Origin: JAGNZR01 sp051656905
Lineage (GTDB): Bacteria > Fusobacteriota > Fusobacteriia > Fusobacteriales > Fusobacteriaceae
Direction: 5' to 3'
Assembly (NCBI GenBank): GCA_051656905.1
Contig: JBOFJQ010000004.1
Span: 1 to 64,000 of the forward strand
Length of the DNA stretch: 64,000 nucleotides
Below the pieces are notes generated by a model. It was not told the DNA's origin, ran no database searches, and was given only the letters and a program-made list of their open reading frames with translations. Positions 48,419-59,092 of this stretch are shown here, piece by piece. Each line of letters opens with the position of its first letter. Positions within the stretch are counted from its first letter, which is position 1. The translations under genes and the position numbers were made by a program.

Positions 48419-50800
48419 TTAATTAAATGCCACTTTTACAACATCTTCAAAATAATCAGCATAATTTACCTTAACACCCTTTTTAATGTGCTCTGGCAAT
48501 CTATCAAAATCTCTCTTATTTTCCTTTGGTATTATAAGTTCCATTACATTTACTCTTCTTGCTGCGATAACTTTTTCTTTTAATCCTCCTATTGGTAAAA
48601 CTTTTCCTATAAGAGTTAATTCACCAGTCATGGCAAGACCTTTTTTTACTGGTTTTCCTATTGCTAGAGAGTATAAAGCAAGTGCCATAGTAATTCCTGC
48701 TGATGGACCATCTTTTGGTGTTGCTCCTTCTGGTACGTGTAAATGAACTTTATTTTTGTCAAAGAATTCTTTAACCTCTTGAGAGTGCTCTACATCATCA
48801 CCCATATGTGCTCTTACATAAGAATATGCTATCTCACTAGATTCTTTCATTACATCGCCTAAATTTCCTGTTTGTTTAAATCCACTATCTTTTCTACTAA
48901 CAGATATTGCTTCTATATATAGAGTATCTCCACCCATAGATGTCCAAGCCAATCCTAATGTTACACCTGGTACAGCTCTTTTATATAGTTCTTCTGTATA
49001 AAACACTGGTTGTCCTAAGTATTTTTCTATATTTGCTTTAGAAATTGTAACTTTTTCTTTATTACCTTCTACTATTGTTAGTGAAACTTTTCTCATTATC
49101 TTTCTAATTTGCTTTTCTAAATTTCTAACTCCAGCCTCTCTTGCATATTTTTCTATTATCTCAACAAGAGCATCTTTTGTAAAAGTAATTTCATTTTTAT
49201 CCATACCATTTTCTTTTAATTGTTTTGGAATAAGATGTTTTTTTGCTATTTCTATTTTTTCATCAGTTATATATCCTGACAATTGAATAAGTTCCATTCT
49301 ATCTAAAAGAGGTTTTGGTATTGTATCTAATTGATTTGCAGTTGTTATAAATAAAATTTTTGACAAATCATATCTAACATCTAAATAGTGATCTAGGAAG
49401 TCTCTATTTTGCTCTGGATCTAAAACTTCAAGTAATGCTGATGCTGGGTCTCCTCTAAAAGAGTTTCCTATTTTATCAATTTCATCAATCATTATAAGAG
49501 GGTTTGATTTCCCTAAAACTTTAAGAGCTTGAATTATTTTTCCTGGCATAGCTCCTATATAAGTTCTTCTATGACCTTTTATCTCTGCCTCATCAATCAT
49601 TCCTCCTACTGAAAAACGGAAAAACTCTCTTCCTAAAGCTGAAGCAATAGACTTACCTATTGATGTTTTCCCTACTCCAGGAGGTCCTACTAGACAAAGT
49701 ATCGATCCACTAACATTACCTGTTTTTATTATAGTTCCTACAAATTCTAAAATATTATTTTTTACATCTTCTAATCCATAATGGTCTCTATCAAGGATTC
49801 TTCTAGCTTTAGGTATATCAACCTTATCTTTTGTATATACTCCCCATGGTAGCTCTAAAATAGAGTCTATATACGATCTAGTTACGTGATACTCAGGTGA
49901 ACTCTTATCTATTAGCTCCAGTTTGTTTTTTTGCTCTTCAACAACTCTTGCTGCTTCAGTTGACAAATGTATCTCTTTTATTCTACTATTAATTTTTTCT
50001 AAAGCATTATCAGTTTCATCTTGTTCAAGCCCTAACTCTCTTTTTATTAATTTAAGTTGTTCTCTTAAAAAATATTCTTTTTGTTGTGCACTTACTTTAT
50101 CTTCAATCTCTCTACTAATTTTTACTTGTAATTGAGCTATTTCTAACTCTTTCTTCAACATAATTAAAAGTTTATTACAACGTTTTTCTATATCGAAGCA
50201 TTCTAATAAATCTTGTAATTCAGAAGATTCTGTCTTTAACATCGACGATATTAAATCTACTAAAATACCAGGTTTTTCATAAGAAACTTGACTCATAAGA
50301 ATTTTTAACTCTTCTTGCATAATAGGATTAATTTTAAATAAATCTTTTAAAGCTCCCATTATTGCCATTAAGTAAGCCTTTACCTCTGTTGTTGCCTTTT
50401 CAGTAGTATCTACATGATGCTCTATTTCCCAAATAAGCTCTTCCTCTGTGTGAACTAACTCTTTAACAAATTTAAAACGCTCTACACCTTGAACTATTAT
50501 CTGAATACTGTTTTGAGATAATGATGTTATCTTATGTATTTTAACTGCTACACCTACATTATGTAAGTTTGATTTTAAAAATTCTGTATCATTAAATTCC
50601 TTTGCATATACAAATCCCATAAATCCATTTTTTTCATCATAAGCTTTTTTTATTGCATTTATATAATCATTCCCCGAAAAAGTAATTGGAACCATTATAT
50701 TAGGAAAGATTGGTCTACTAATAAGTGGTAAAATATTTAGGTTATCCGGTAATATGTCATTCATTCTCACTAATTGAGTCTCTTTTTCTTTTTCATCCAT
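48419..50800 (-). CDS. lon: Lon protease
   Basis: ATP-dependent protease of 793 residues, normal length. LAN substrate domain (~15-210), coiled coil, AAA module with GPPGVGKTSIGKSIA (Walker A) and LIMIDEIDKIG (Walker B), then the protease domain with catalytic Ser in PKDGPSAGITMA and Lys in IGGLKEKVIAA. GGAGG lies 10 nt upstream. Removes damaged and short-lived regulatory proteins in the cytoplasm. Confidence 0.97.
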   Translation of the reverse strand: MDEKEKETQLVRMNDILPDNLNILPLISRPIFPNIMVPITFSGNDYINAIKKAYDEKNGFMGFVYAKEFNDTEFLKSNLHNVGVAVKIHKITSLSQNSIQIIVQGVERFKFVKELVHTEEELIWEIEHHVDTTEKATTEVKAYLMAIMGALKDLFKINPIMQEELKILMSQVSYEKPGILVDLISSMLKTESSELQDLLECFDIEKRCNKLLIMLKKELEIAQLQVKISREIEDKVSAQQKEYFLREQLKLIKRELGLEQDETDNALEKINSRIKEIHLSTEAARVVEEQKNKLELIDKSSPEYHVTRSYIDSILELPWGVYTKDKVDIPKARRILDRDHYGLEDVKNNILEFVGTIIKTGNVSGSILCLVGPPGVGKTSIGKSIASALGREFFRFSVGGMIDEAEIKGHRRTYIGAMPGKIIQALKVLGKSNPLIMIDEIDKIGNSFRGDPASALLEVLDPEQNRDFLDHYLDVRYDLSKILFITTANQLDTIPKPLLDRMELIQLSGYITDEKIEIAKKHLIPKQLKENGMDKNEITFTKDALVEIIEKYAREAGVRNLEKQIRKIMRKVSLTIVEGNKEKVTISKANIEKYLGQPVFYTEELYKRAVPGVTLGLAWTSMGGDTLYIEAISVSRKDSGFKQTGNLGDVMKESSEIAYSYVRAHMGDDVEHSQEVKEFFDKNKVHLHVPEGATPKDGPSAGITMALALYSLAIGKPVKKGLAMTGELTLIGKVLPIGGLKEKVIAARRVNVMELIIPKENKRDFDRLPEHIKKGVKVNYADYFEDVVKVAFN

Positions 50801-51038
50801 CTTTATTGTACCTCCAAGTTTAAATCTTTTATTTACTCTAGTAATATCTTCTGTTTATAATATTTTTTTCCTTTATTTATAGCTTTTATTATACCTTTTT
50901 TGTGCATTTTTTCACTTATTTTTTTATTTATTTATTTTTTTACATATTTTTTTATTATTTTCTCTATTTTTTTAGTATAATCTATATTATAGAGGAAAAA
51001 ATTATATTACTCTGTATATCATTTTAAAGGGAGGAATT

Positions 51039-52469
51039 ATGGATTATATCTTATACTTATTTAATGCAATAACTAAACATCTTTTTGTTCTTAATATATT
51101 TTTCCTATGTATAGTTATTTTTTTCGAAAGAAAGACTCCAATTCGTTCCTTGTTTTGGATTTCTTTGCTCGTTTTTGCCCCTTATTTTGGGCTTTTTACT
51201 TTCCTTTTCTTTGGTCTTAGCCTAAAGAAATCTAAGTATATTAACAAGTTTTATTCTAAAATTAAAATACAACACTCGATTCATAATTTTTTTAAAGCTA
51301 GTCATTATTCTCCATACTGGAAGAACTTAATCGAATACTTAGCCGTTTCTCAAGCTGGTAAACTTTCTAGTTATGATGAGAGTATTTTTTTTACAAAAGG
51401 AGATGACTTCTTTGAGAATCTTAAAGAAGACATTGTTAATGCTAGACATACAATCTATATGGAGTACTTCATCTTCAAAGAAGATAGACTTGGAAAAGAA
51501 TTCTTAGCCCTTATCATTGAAAAGGCTCAACAAGGAGTTTCGGTTAAACTTCTTTTAGATGGAGTTAACTCTATTTCATATTTAAAGTTAAAAAAACTTA
51601 GAGAATCAAAAATTGAAGTTGAATTTTTTCTTCCATTTCTCTACATGAAAATTTTTAATTTAAAAGCTAACTTTAGAAATCATAGAAAACTTACTATTAT
51701 TGATGGAGAAATGGCTTATATTGGTGGTTTTAACATTGGTAAAGAGTATATTGGAGAAAGCTATTTAGGAAATTGGAGAGATACTGCTCTTAAAATAAAA
51801 GGCGAAATCATCCATGAATTTGAAAAAGAGTTTTTTAGTTCTTGGAACTTTGTAATTAGTTCTAGAAAAACAACAGCATTGCCATATACTTTAAATCACG
51901 TTTATAACTCTATTGAAAAAAGACATAGTGCCCAACTTGTTAGTAGTGGACCTATTTTTCAACTAAGAACTGCTAGAGATAACATTTTAAAGATGATTAC
52001 AGGTGCTAAACATAGTATTTATATAGAAACACCTTACTTTATTCCTGATGATCTTATTTTAACAGCTCTTAAAATTGCAGCTACTTCTGGAGTAAAAATA
52101 AAAATTATAATTCCAAATATAGCTGATCATCCTTTTGTTTATTGGGTTAATCAATCATACATTGGAGAAATCTTAGAGTATGGAATAAATTGTTACAGAT
52201 ATTCCAATGGATTTCTTCATAGTAAATTTATAATTGTAGATGACGAAATTGCATCTTTAGGTACAACTAATATTGATTATAGAAGCTTCTATGAAAACTT
52301 TGAAATCAATATTAATCTTTACTCTAATAGTGAAGTAGTTAAACTTAGAAATATTTTTATAGAAGACCTTAAACAATCTATATTAATATCTCAAGATGAT
52401 TATCATCAACGTAGCTTATTTACTAAAATTAAGGAGTCTGTTTTCAGACTTTTAGCTCCTATGCTGTGA
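51039..52469 (+). CDS. cls: Cardiolipin synthase
   Basis: Membrane phospholipase D-family enzyme of 476 residues joining two phosphatidylglycerols. Two N-terminal membrane helices (LFVLNIFFLCIVIFF and FWISLLVFAPYFGLFTFLFFG), then two HKD motifs: HRKLTIIDGEMAYIGGFNIG and HSKFIIVDDEIASLGTTNID. GGGAGG upstream and a TATAAT at 50976-50981. It overlaps nothing but leads closely into the PHP gene (10 nt), forming an operon. Confidence 0.93.
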   Translation: MDYILYLFNAITKHLFVLNIFFLCIVIFFERKTPIRSLFWISLLVFAPYFGLFTFLFFGLSLKKSKYINKFYSKIKIQHSIHNFFKASHYSPYWKNLIEYLAVSQAGKLSSYDESIFFTKGDDFFENLKEDIVNARHTIYMEYFIFKEDRLGKEFLALIIEKAQQGVSVKLLLDGVNSISYLKLKKLRESKIEVEFFLPFLYMKIFNLKANFRNHRKLTIIDGEMAYIGGFNIGKEYIGESYLGNWRDTALKIKGEIIHEFEKEFFSSWNFVISSRKTTALPYTLNHVYNSIEKRHSAQLVSSGPIFQLRTARDNILKMITGAKHSIYIETPYFIPDDLILTALKIAATSGVKIKIIIPNIADHPFVYWVNQSYIGEILEYGINCYRYSNGFLHSKFIIVDDEIASLGTTNIDYRSFYENFEININLYSNSEVVKLRNIFIEDLKQSILISQDDYHQRSLFTKIKESVFRLLAPML

Positions 52470-52479
52470 GGTATATAAT

Positions 52480-53235
52480 ATGAAAAATAAAATTGATAAA
52501 ATTAATGATTTTTTTAAGCCGTTTATTAATATTACGAATCCTGAAATAAATAGTTTTTACTTTGACTTACACTTACATACAGTAGCTTCTGACAGTCTTA
52601 TACGACCACTGGAGCTTTCTATTTTCTTAAAGAATAAAAACTATTTAATTTCAATTACTGATCATAACTGTATAGATGGAATTAAAAAATTAATGGATTT
52701 TAATATTAAAGTTGTTCCAGGAATTGAAATAGGTTGTTTTGATGGAATGGAATTACTTGTGTATTTTGAAAATTTAGAAAAATGTACAGAGTTTTACAAT
52801 CTATATGTTTTACCTTATAAACATCCAAAACGTATGGCTAGAACAACTAAATCTGTATGGTTTTATCTTGAAGCTTTAAAAAATTATAAGGTTTATACTT
52901 CAATACCTCATATTAGTGGTATTGCACAAAAAAATTTCGTAAAAAACAAACCTGAAATTTTTGAAATTATAAAAAAAGTTAATGCTCTTGAAATTAATAA
53001 CTATGGACTTTCAAGAAAAAAAAATAATGTTGCAAAAAACTTAAAATTACTCTATCATTTAGAAGGGACATATGGAAGTGATGCCCATTCAATTAAAGAA
53101 GTTTTTTCTTTTTATAGGTATCTTAATAAAAAACATAATTCTTTCTATCAAGGATTGGATTATCTCTATAAGATTAACATTGCTACACAAATTGGATATA
53201 AACACTTTAAATATATGTTACTTAATAAATTCTAA
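52480..53235 (+). CDS. PHP-domain phosphoesterase
   Basis: Protein of 251 residues with PHP motifs: YFDLHLHTVASDS, ISITDHNCIDG, PGIEIGCFDG, SIPHISG and GSDAHSI, giving the metal-binding His/Asp set. Such enzymes remove phosphates from nucleotides or small molecules. The substrate is unknown. It lies in an operon between cardiolipin synthase and a lipoprotein gene. Confidence 0.8.
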   Translation: MKNKIDKINDFFKPFINITNPEINSFYFDLHLHTVASDSLIRPLELSIFLKNKNYLISITDHNCIDGIKKLMDFNIKVVPGIEIGCFDGMELLVYFENLEKCTEFYNLYVLPYKHPKRMARTTKSVWFYLEALKNYKVYTSIPHISGIAQKNFVKNKPEIFEIIKKVNALEINNYGLSRKKNNVAKNLKLLYHLEGTYGSDAHSIKEVFSFYRYLNKKHNSFYQGLDYLYKINIATQIGYKHFKYMLLNKF

Positions 53236-53248
53236 TCAGAGGTTAACA

Positions 53249-53608
53249 ATGAAATATTACAACTTAAAGTTCCTACAGTCTTTTATCTATTTATTATTTA
53301 TTATTTTATTTTCTGGATGTAGCTTTCTTTTTCCTACTCCTGAAAAAAAATTACGTTCTATTGAGGGGCATTATATTCAAACGCAACTTAAATTTGACCG
53401 TACACTTGAAAATAGTTTTACGAATGAGCAAATTAATTCTTTAGCAGAGCAGTACACTGAGCTTTTTGAAGAAGCAGATTCATTATTAAAAACTATTGAA
53501 CGTTCAGAACAAAACAATGAAGTTGTAAAAATTGATAAAGATCTTGTTAAATATTACCGTACTAGAATTCAAAATAAACTTGTTATTTGTCAAGATTTGA
53601 AAGATTAA
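53249..53608 (+). CDS. Small lipoprotein
   Basis: Protein of 119 residues with a lipoprotein signal: basic start, hydrophobic YLLFIILFSGCSF with lipobox LFSGC. The mature part is helical and charged. I use the ATG at 53249 (AGAGG 6 nt upstream); the frame is open further upstream but lies inside the PHP gene. Probably anchored in a membrane; function unknown. Confidence 0.7.
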   Translation: MKYYNLKFLQSFIYLLFIILFSGCSFLFPTPEKKLRSIEGHYIQTQLKFDRTLENSFTNEQINSLAEQYTELFEEADSLLKTIERSEQNNEVVKIDKDLVKYYRTRIQNKLVICQDLKD

Positions 53609-53625
53609 AAAATTAAATATCAAAT

Positions 53626-53664
53626 AAAAAAGTGAGCTCTTTTCTTGGAGCTCACTTTTATTTA
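53626..53664. terminator. Bidirectional terminator
   Basis: AAAAGTGAGCTC and GAGCTCACTTTT form a 12-bp stem with A and T runs on either side, between the lipoprotein gene and the convergent xylose operon. Confidence 0.85.
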
Positions 53665-53693
53665 TATAATATATTTTAATGAGATATGCTTTA

Positions 53694-54872
53694 TTATTTT
53701 ATATGCTTTAATGCATTATCTAAATCTTCTATTAAATCCTCTGCGTCTTCAAGTCCTACTGAAATTCTTATAACACCTAAAGAAAGTCCTGTGGCCTTAA
53801 ATTTCTCTTCTGACATCTCTCTTAAATAAGATATTGCAGGGGCATAAGCCAGACTTTCATGTCCTCCCCAACTTACTCCAATACTAAAATATTCAAGAGT
53901 ATTTACAAAAGCTTTTATCTCCTCTAAATTCTCAGAAGCAATAACAAAACTCATAAGTCCTGAACAACCTGACATCTGTTTTTTAGCTAGTTCATATTGT
54001 GGAAAACTCTTTAATCCTGGATAGTTAACCTTTGAAATTTTAGGATGTTTTTCCAAAAATTCTGCAACTTTCATTGCGTTGGCTTGATGTTCTACCATTC
54101 TAATTTTTAAAGTTCTTAGACTTCTCATTATTAACCAAGCTTCAAAAGGAGCTATTTTAGCACCAAACAATGCTGCTTCATTAGAATAAATTTCATTTAT
54201 ATCTTTTTCTGAACCAATAATTACACCAGCAACTATATCACTGTGCCCTCCAAAATATTTTGAACAAGAATGAACTTCCATATCAATTCCTAGTTCTAAA
54301 GGTTTTTGGAATATTGGTGTTGCCCATGTATTATCTATTACAGTTTTTATGTTATGCTTTTTAGCTAATTTTGCAACTGCTTCTATATCTTGTAGTGTAA
54401 ATACTGCTGAAGTTGGTGATTCAAGATAAATTAGTTTTGTATTTGGTCTTATTGCCTTTTCAAATTCACTAATATCTTCTCCTGAAATATATGTACTCTC
54501 TATTCCAAATTTATTTTTTAAATATGTTCCAATTAAATTTGATGCAGGTCCATAAACATTATTAAGAGTTATAATATGATCTCCTTGATTTATGTAGTGC
54601 ATAATTGCAGAAGATATTGCTCCCATACCTGAACTACATAACTTAGCTTTTTCTCCACCTGCTATTTTCGCTATTTTTTTCTCTACTAATGTTGCTGAAG
54701 GATTATTTCCTCTTGTATAAATATTTGAATTAATTGGATCTGCAAAAGCCTTGTCTATATCGTCCCAAGATTCAAAAGTAAAAAGACTGTTTTGGTAAAT
54801 TGGAGGCACTACTGCCCCATTGTGCTTTTCTCTTTCTTCACCATAGTGAGATAACATAGTTCTTAATTTCAT
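53694..54872 (-). CDS. Cys/Met-metabolism PLP enzyme (cystathionine/methionine lyase family)
   Basis: PLP-dependent enzyme of 392 residues. The cofactor Lys is in HSCSKYFGGHSDIVAG; SSGMGAISSAIMHYINQGDHI, YLESPTSAVFTLQDI and IDNTWATPIFQKPLELG are family motifs. Cystathionine gamma- or beta-lyase, gamma-synthase and methionine gamma-lyase cannot be told apart by eye. It starts 2 nt after xylB with its ribosome site (GGGAGGG) inside the xylB end, so it is the last gene of the xylose operon, an odd pairing. Confidence 0.85.
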   Translation of the reverse strand: MKLRTMLSHYGEEREKHNGAVVPPIYQNSLFTFESWDDIDKAFADPINSNIYTRGNNPSATLVEKKIAKIAGGEKAKLCSSGMGAISSAIMHYINQGDHIITLNNVYGPASNLIGTYLKNKFGIESTYISGEDISEFEKAIRPNTKLIYLESPTSAVFTLQDIEAVAKLAKKHNIKTVIDNTWATPIFQKPLELGIDMEVHSCSKYFGGHSDIVAGVIIGSEKDINEIYSNEAALFGAKIAPFEAWLIMRSLRTLKIRMVEHQANAMKVAEFLEKHPKISKVNYPGLKSFPQYELAKKQMSGCSGLMSFVIASENLEEIKAFVNTLEYFSIGVSWGGHESLAYAPAISYLREMSEEKFKATGLSLGVIRISVGLEDAEDLIEDLDNALKHIK

Positions 54873-54874
54873 AA

Positions 54875-56344
54875 TTAATTCCCTCCCTCTTCATATATTG
54901 CTTTTACTATAGGATACAAACTTTTAAATTTATTATACTTCTTATTATATATTTCTATATTTTTTTCATTTGGTTGATAACATTCTAAAGCTTTTATCAT
55001 CTCTTTACAAGCACTATTTACATCTTTATATGCACCATCTCCAACTGCTGCAAGTATTGCAGCACCATAAGCTGGTCCCTCTACAGAGTTTATAATTTCA
55101 ACTTGTGAATTAAATACATCTGCTAATAATTGCTTCCAGAAAGGACTTCTAGCTCCTCCCCCACTTACTCTTATCTTTTTTATCTCAATTCCTTGCTCTC
55201 TAATTAACTCTAAAGAATCTCTAAGTGCAAAGCTTATCCCCTCTATAACTCCACGTGTCATATCTCCACGTGTATTTTGAATACTAAGTCCTATAAACTC
55301 CCCTCTTACATGTGGATTATTATGTGGTGTTCTCTCCCCTGTTAAATATGGTAAGAAATATACTTTATTTTCTATATCTGCATTTTGAGCTTCCTCTTCC
55401 ACATATTTTTGATAATCTTTTGTACTGTTTATATTTTCTATCCACCATTTAAGTGATGCTCCTGCTGATAGCATTACACCCATTTGATGGTATCCACCAT
55501 TTGCATGACAGAAAGAGTGAAGTCTAGCTTCTGAATCTGCACTATATTTTGAACTATTTGCAAAAACTACTCCAGAAGTTCCAAGAGCAACAGATAATAT
55601 TCCATCTTCAACAACTCCTGTTCCAACTGCACCAACTGCTTGATCTCCTCCACCAGCAACTATTTTTACTGTGTTACTTATTCCGAGTAAAGCTCTTATA
55701 TCCTCTTTTAGAGTTCCTACACACTCATATGATTCATATAACTTTGGTAACTGCTCTTCTGTTATATTTAAATAGTCTAAAACCTCTTTTGACCAACATC
55801 TATTCTCTACATCTAAAAGTAGCATTCCTGAAGCATCTGATACATCTGTAGAATAACTTCCTGAAAGTTTAAAAGCTAAGTAATCCTTAGGTAACATTAT
55901 TTTCTTTATCTTATTAAAATTTTCTCTCTCTTCATCTTTAAGCCATAAAATTTTAGGTGCTGTAAATCCAGTCAACGCAATATTTCCTGTTAGCTTAATT
56001 ATATCTTTGCCAAAATGCCCATTTATTTTTTCACATTGCTGAGAAGTTCTTTGATCACACCATAATAGTGCTGGTCTTATTACTTTATCATTTTCATCTA
56101 AAAATACTGAACCATGCATCTGTCCACTAAAACTTATTGCCTTAATCTTATCCTCATAATCTTTAACGATCTCTTTTAATCCTTCTAAAGATTTTTCAAT
56201 CCACTCATCTGGATTTTGTTCTATCCATCCCTCTTTTGGAAAAATAAGAGGATACTCTTTAGATACTGTTCTTATAACTTTTCCATCTTTATCCATTAAA
56301 AGTAATTTTACAGCTGAAGTACCTAAATCTATACCTATATACAT
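54875..56344 (-). CDS. xylB: Xylulokinase
   Basis: FGGY-family kinase of 489 residues turning D-xylulose into xylulose 5-phosphate. MYIGIDLGTSAVKLLLMD is the phosphate-binding loop; SFSGQMHGSVFLD, LWCDQRTSQQCE, AGGGDQAVGAVGTG and VSGGGARSPFWKQLLADVF are characteristic. The ATG at 56344 follows AGGTGAT; two in-frame starts lie 6-9 nt upstream. Confidence 0.94.
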   Translation of the reverse strand: MYIGIDLGTSAVKLLLMDKDGKVIRTVSKEYPLIFPKEGWIEQNPDEWIEKSLEGLKEIVKDYEDKIKAISFSGQMHGSVFLDENDKVIRPALLWCDQRTSQQCEKINGHFGKDIIKLTGNIALTGFTAPKILWLKDEERENFNKIKKIMLPKDYLAFKLSGSYSTDVSDASGMLLLDVENRCWSKEVLDYLNITEEQLPKLYESYECVGTLKEDIRALLGISNTVKIVAGGGDQAVGAVGTGVVEDGILSVALGTSGVVFANSSKYSADSEARLHSFCHANGGYHQMGVMLSAGASLKWWIENINSTKDYQKYVEEEAQNADIENKVYFLPYLTGERTPHNNPHVRGEFIGLSIQNTRGDMTRGVIEGISFALRDSLELIREQGIEIKKIRVSGGGARSPFWKQLLADVFNSQVEIINSVEGPAYGAAILAAVGDGAYKDVNSACKEMIKALECYQPNEKNIEIYNKKYNKFKSLYPIVKAIYEEGGN

Positions 56345-56362
56345 TCTCATCACCTATTATTT

Positions 56363-57541
56363 TTATTTTTTCTTACTTAATACATCAAATAATACTGCAA
56401 GTAGAAGGATTATTCCTTTTACAGCATATTGCCAAGATGGTTCTACATTTAGCATACTCATTCCATTGTCTAAACTTGCCATAACAAGGGCCCCTAGTAT
56501 TGCACCAAATACTGTTCCTACTCCACCTGACATACTAGCTCCACCTATAAAACATGACGCAATAGCATCTAATTCAGCATTTGTTCCAGCTGATACTGAA
56601 GCTGCTGCAAGTCTAGATGTTAGTATTAATCCTGCCACAGCAACTAAAACACCATGAACAATATAGATTACGAACTTCATTTTATTTACATTTATTCCAG
56701 AGAGTCTTACTGCTTCTTTATTTCCACCAATTGCATATGTAAGTCTCCCTAGAACTGTTTTCTGTGATATAAAAGAAAATATAAATATAAGGATAACTAA
56801 AATCATTACTGGAGTTGCTACTCCATAGTATTGATTAAGTAAAAATACTCCCAGTAACATAAGAACAGATTTTAAAAGTATTTTTACAATTTCCTCATTG
56901 CTCTTTCCTGAATCTATTCCATACTTTTCTTTATTTCTCTTATCTTTTATATAACCTACTATTATAAACATTATAAATATACCTATAATTATATAACTTA
57001 CATAGCTCGGTATATAACTTTGTCCAATTAACTTAAACTCTTTTGATACTGGCGAAACTGTTCTTCCACCTGTTATTCCTACTAATATTCCTCTAAATGC
57101 TAGCATTCCTGCTAAGGTTACTATAAAAGAAGGTATTTTTAGAGATACCCAAAAACCATTCCAAGCTCCAAGTAATGCTCCTAAAGCAAGTGTACAAGCT
57201 ACTGTTGGAAATACTCCCCACCCTAACTTTACATTTAAAATAGCTGCAATCCCTCCTAAAAGTGCCATTGCCGAACCTGCAGACAGATCAATTTCCCCTG
57301 CAATAATTATGAAAATCATTCCTATTGCTATTGTTCCTGTTATTGACATCTGTCTCAGTAAGTTAGAAATGTTTCTAGACGTTAAAAATGTTCCATCTGT
57401 TAAATAGTAGAAAACTCCCCAAATTAACATAATACATACCACTATCATAAAAATGTTTTCTGAAAAAATCTTTTTTAAAAAACTTTGCTTTTGCTCATTA
57501 TTATCCTTGATTATCTTTGTCTCTGTGTTTGTTGACATCAT
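56363..57541 (-). CDS. xylH: Xylose ABC transporter permease
   Basis: Inner-membrane permease of 392 residues with about ten hydrophobic segments. Family motifs include GTIAIGMIFIIIAGEIDLSAGSAMALLGG near the start and FIGGASMSGGVGTVFGAILGALVMASLDNGMSML near the end (pieces). It forms the channel for XylF-bound xylose with the XylG ATPase. Confidence 0.92.
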   Translation of the reverse strand: MMSTNTETKIIKDNNEQKQSFLKKIFSENIFMIVVCIMLIWGVFYYLTDGTFLTSRNISNLLRQMSITGTIAIGMIFIIIAGEIDLSAGSAMALLGGIAAILNVKLGWGVFPTVACTLALGALLGAWNGFWVSLKIPSFIVTLAGMLAFRGILVGITGGRTVSPVSKEFKLIGQSYIPSYVSYIIIGIFIMFIIVGYIKDKRNKEKYGIDSGKSNEEIVKILLKSVLMLLGVFLLNQYYGVATPVMILVILIFIFSFISQKTVLGRLTYAIGGNKEAVRLSGINVNKMKFVIYIVHGVLVAVAGLILTSRLAAASVSAGTNAELDAIASCFIGGASMSGGVGTVFGAILGALVMASLDNGMSMLNVEPSWQYAVKGIILLLAVLFDVLSKKK

Positions 57542-57544
57542 ATA

Positions 57545-59071
57545 CTAAGCTCCCCCTATAGCAGTTTGCATTATAATTTCTTGCGTTAAATTTTTATTCT
57601 CTAAAATTCCTTTTACTTCACCTTCATGCATTACCATTACTCTATCACTTAACCCTAAAACTTCTGGAAGCTCTGATGAAATCATTATTATAGAGATGCC
57701 TCTTTTTACTAATTCAAACATATACTTATATATTTCATATTTTGCTCCTACGTCTATTCCTCTTGTAGGCTCATCTAATATTAAAATCTTAGGTTCTTTT
57801 AGTAAGCTTTTTCCTATAACAATCTTTTGCTGATTTCCACCACTAAGTCCCTGAATAGGTGTATCTATTGTAGGAGCTTTTACTTTCATTTTCTCTAACA
57901 TATTCGTTACATTCCTCAACTCTTCACCATCATTTATAAAGAAGTTCATTGAACTGTAATCTATTATGCTTGATAAACTCATATTATTTTTTACTGACAT
58001 TATTCCTACAATGCCTTGATTCTTCCTATCTTCTGGTACCATTAATATTCCATTTTTTATTGCTTCTTTAGGTGTTGTTATCTCAATTAATTTATTATCT
58101 ATTTTTATTGTTCCTTGGTATTTTTTTCCATAAGAACCATAAATACTTGATACTAGCTCTGTTCTCCCTGCACCAATTAGTCCTGCAATTCCTAGTATTT
58201 CTCCTTTTCTTAATGAAAAGTTAACATCCTTTACTCTATGCTTTCCTGCTGTACTACTAAATAAATGCGGTACACAGAAATCTTTTACTTCTAATACTAT
58301 CTCTCCAATCTCATGTTCTTCATAAGGAAATAAATTTTCTAACTCTCTTCCAACCATAACTTTTATTATCTCTTGTTGTGTTAAATCTTGTATCTCTTTT
58401 ATTGCAGCCATCTCACCATCTCTCATAATAGCAACTTGATTAGATAGTTCCATAACTTCATTTAATTTATGACTAATATATATGCACGTAACGCCTTTTT
58501 CTCTTAACCCTTTTAGTATTTCAAATAGGATCTTAACCTCTCTATCTGTAAGGGGAGCTGTTGGTTCATCTAAGATAAGAAGCTTTACATTTTTTAAAAG
58601 AGCCTTTCCTATTTCAACTAATTGCTGCTCTCCTACTCCTAAATCCTTTATCTTATCTAAAGGACTTCTATCTAAATTTAAAAGACTTAATATATTTAAA
58701 GTTTCTTTAAACATAAAATTATAATCTATTACACCAAAATTATTTTTTAAACTTCCTAAAAATAGATTTTCTAATATTGATAGCTCTTTTATTAGGTTTA
58801 ATTCTTGATGAATTATCGCTATTCCCAAATTTTCAGAATCTTTTATACTACTATTTTTTATTATCTGATTTTCATATACTATATCACCTGTGTATGTACC
58901 ATAAGGATAGACACCACTTAATATTTTCATTAAAGTTGATTTCCCCGCACCATTTTCACCACAAAGAGATAAGATATCACCTCTTTTAACTTTTAAATTC
59001 ATATTTTTTAAGGCTTTTACACCTGAAAAATCTTTAGTAATATTATTCATTTGCAATATATAATCCATCAA
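57545..59071 (-). CDS. xylG: Xylose ABC transporter ATP-binding protein
   Basis: Double ABC ATPase of 508 residues. First cassette: Walker A GENGAGKST, signature LGVGEQQLVEIGKAL, Walker B LLILDEPTAPL. Second cassette: degenerate Walker A GLIGAGRTE, signature LSGGNQQKIVIGKSLL, Walker B ILILDEPTRGID, as in other sugar importers of this class. Very close to xylH (3 nt). Confidence 0.94.
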   Translation of the reverse strand: MMDYILQMNNITKDFSGVKALKNMNLKVKRGDILSLCGENGAGKSTLMKILSGVYPYGTYTGDIVYENQIIKNSSIKDSENLGIAIIHQELNLIKELSILENLFLGSLKNNFGVIDYNFMFKETLNILSLLNLDRSPLDKIKDLGVGEQQLVEIGKALLKNVKLLILDEPTAPLTDREVKILFEILKGLREKGVTCIYISHKLNEVMELSNQVAIMRDGEMAAIKEIQDLTQQEIIKVMVGRELENLFPYEEHEIGEIVLEVKDFCVPHLFSSTAGKHRVKDVNFSLRKGEILGIAGLIGAGRTELVSSIYGSYGKKYQGTIKIDNKLIEITTPKEAIKNGILMVPEDRKNQGIVGIMSVKNNMSLSSIIDYSSMNFFINDGEELRNVTNMLEKMKVKAPTIDTPIQGLSGGNQQKIVIGKSLLKEPKILILDEPTRGIDVGAKYEIYKYMFELVKRGISIIMISSELPEVLGLSDRVMVMHEGEVKGILENKNLTQEIIMQTAIGGA

Positions 59072-59092
59072 GAACCTACCTTTTTACTTTAA

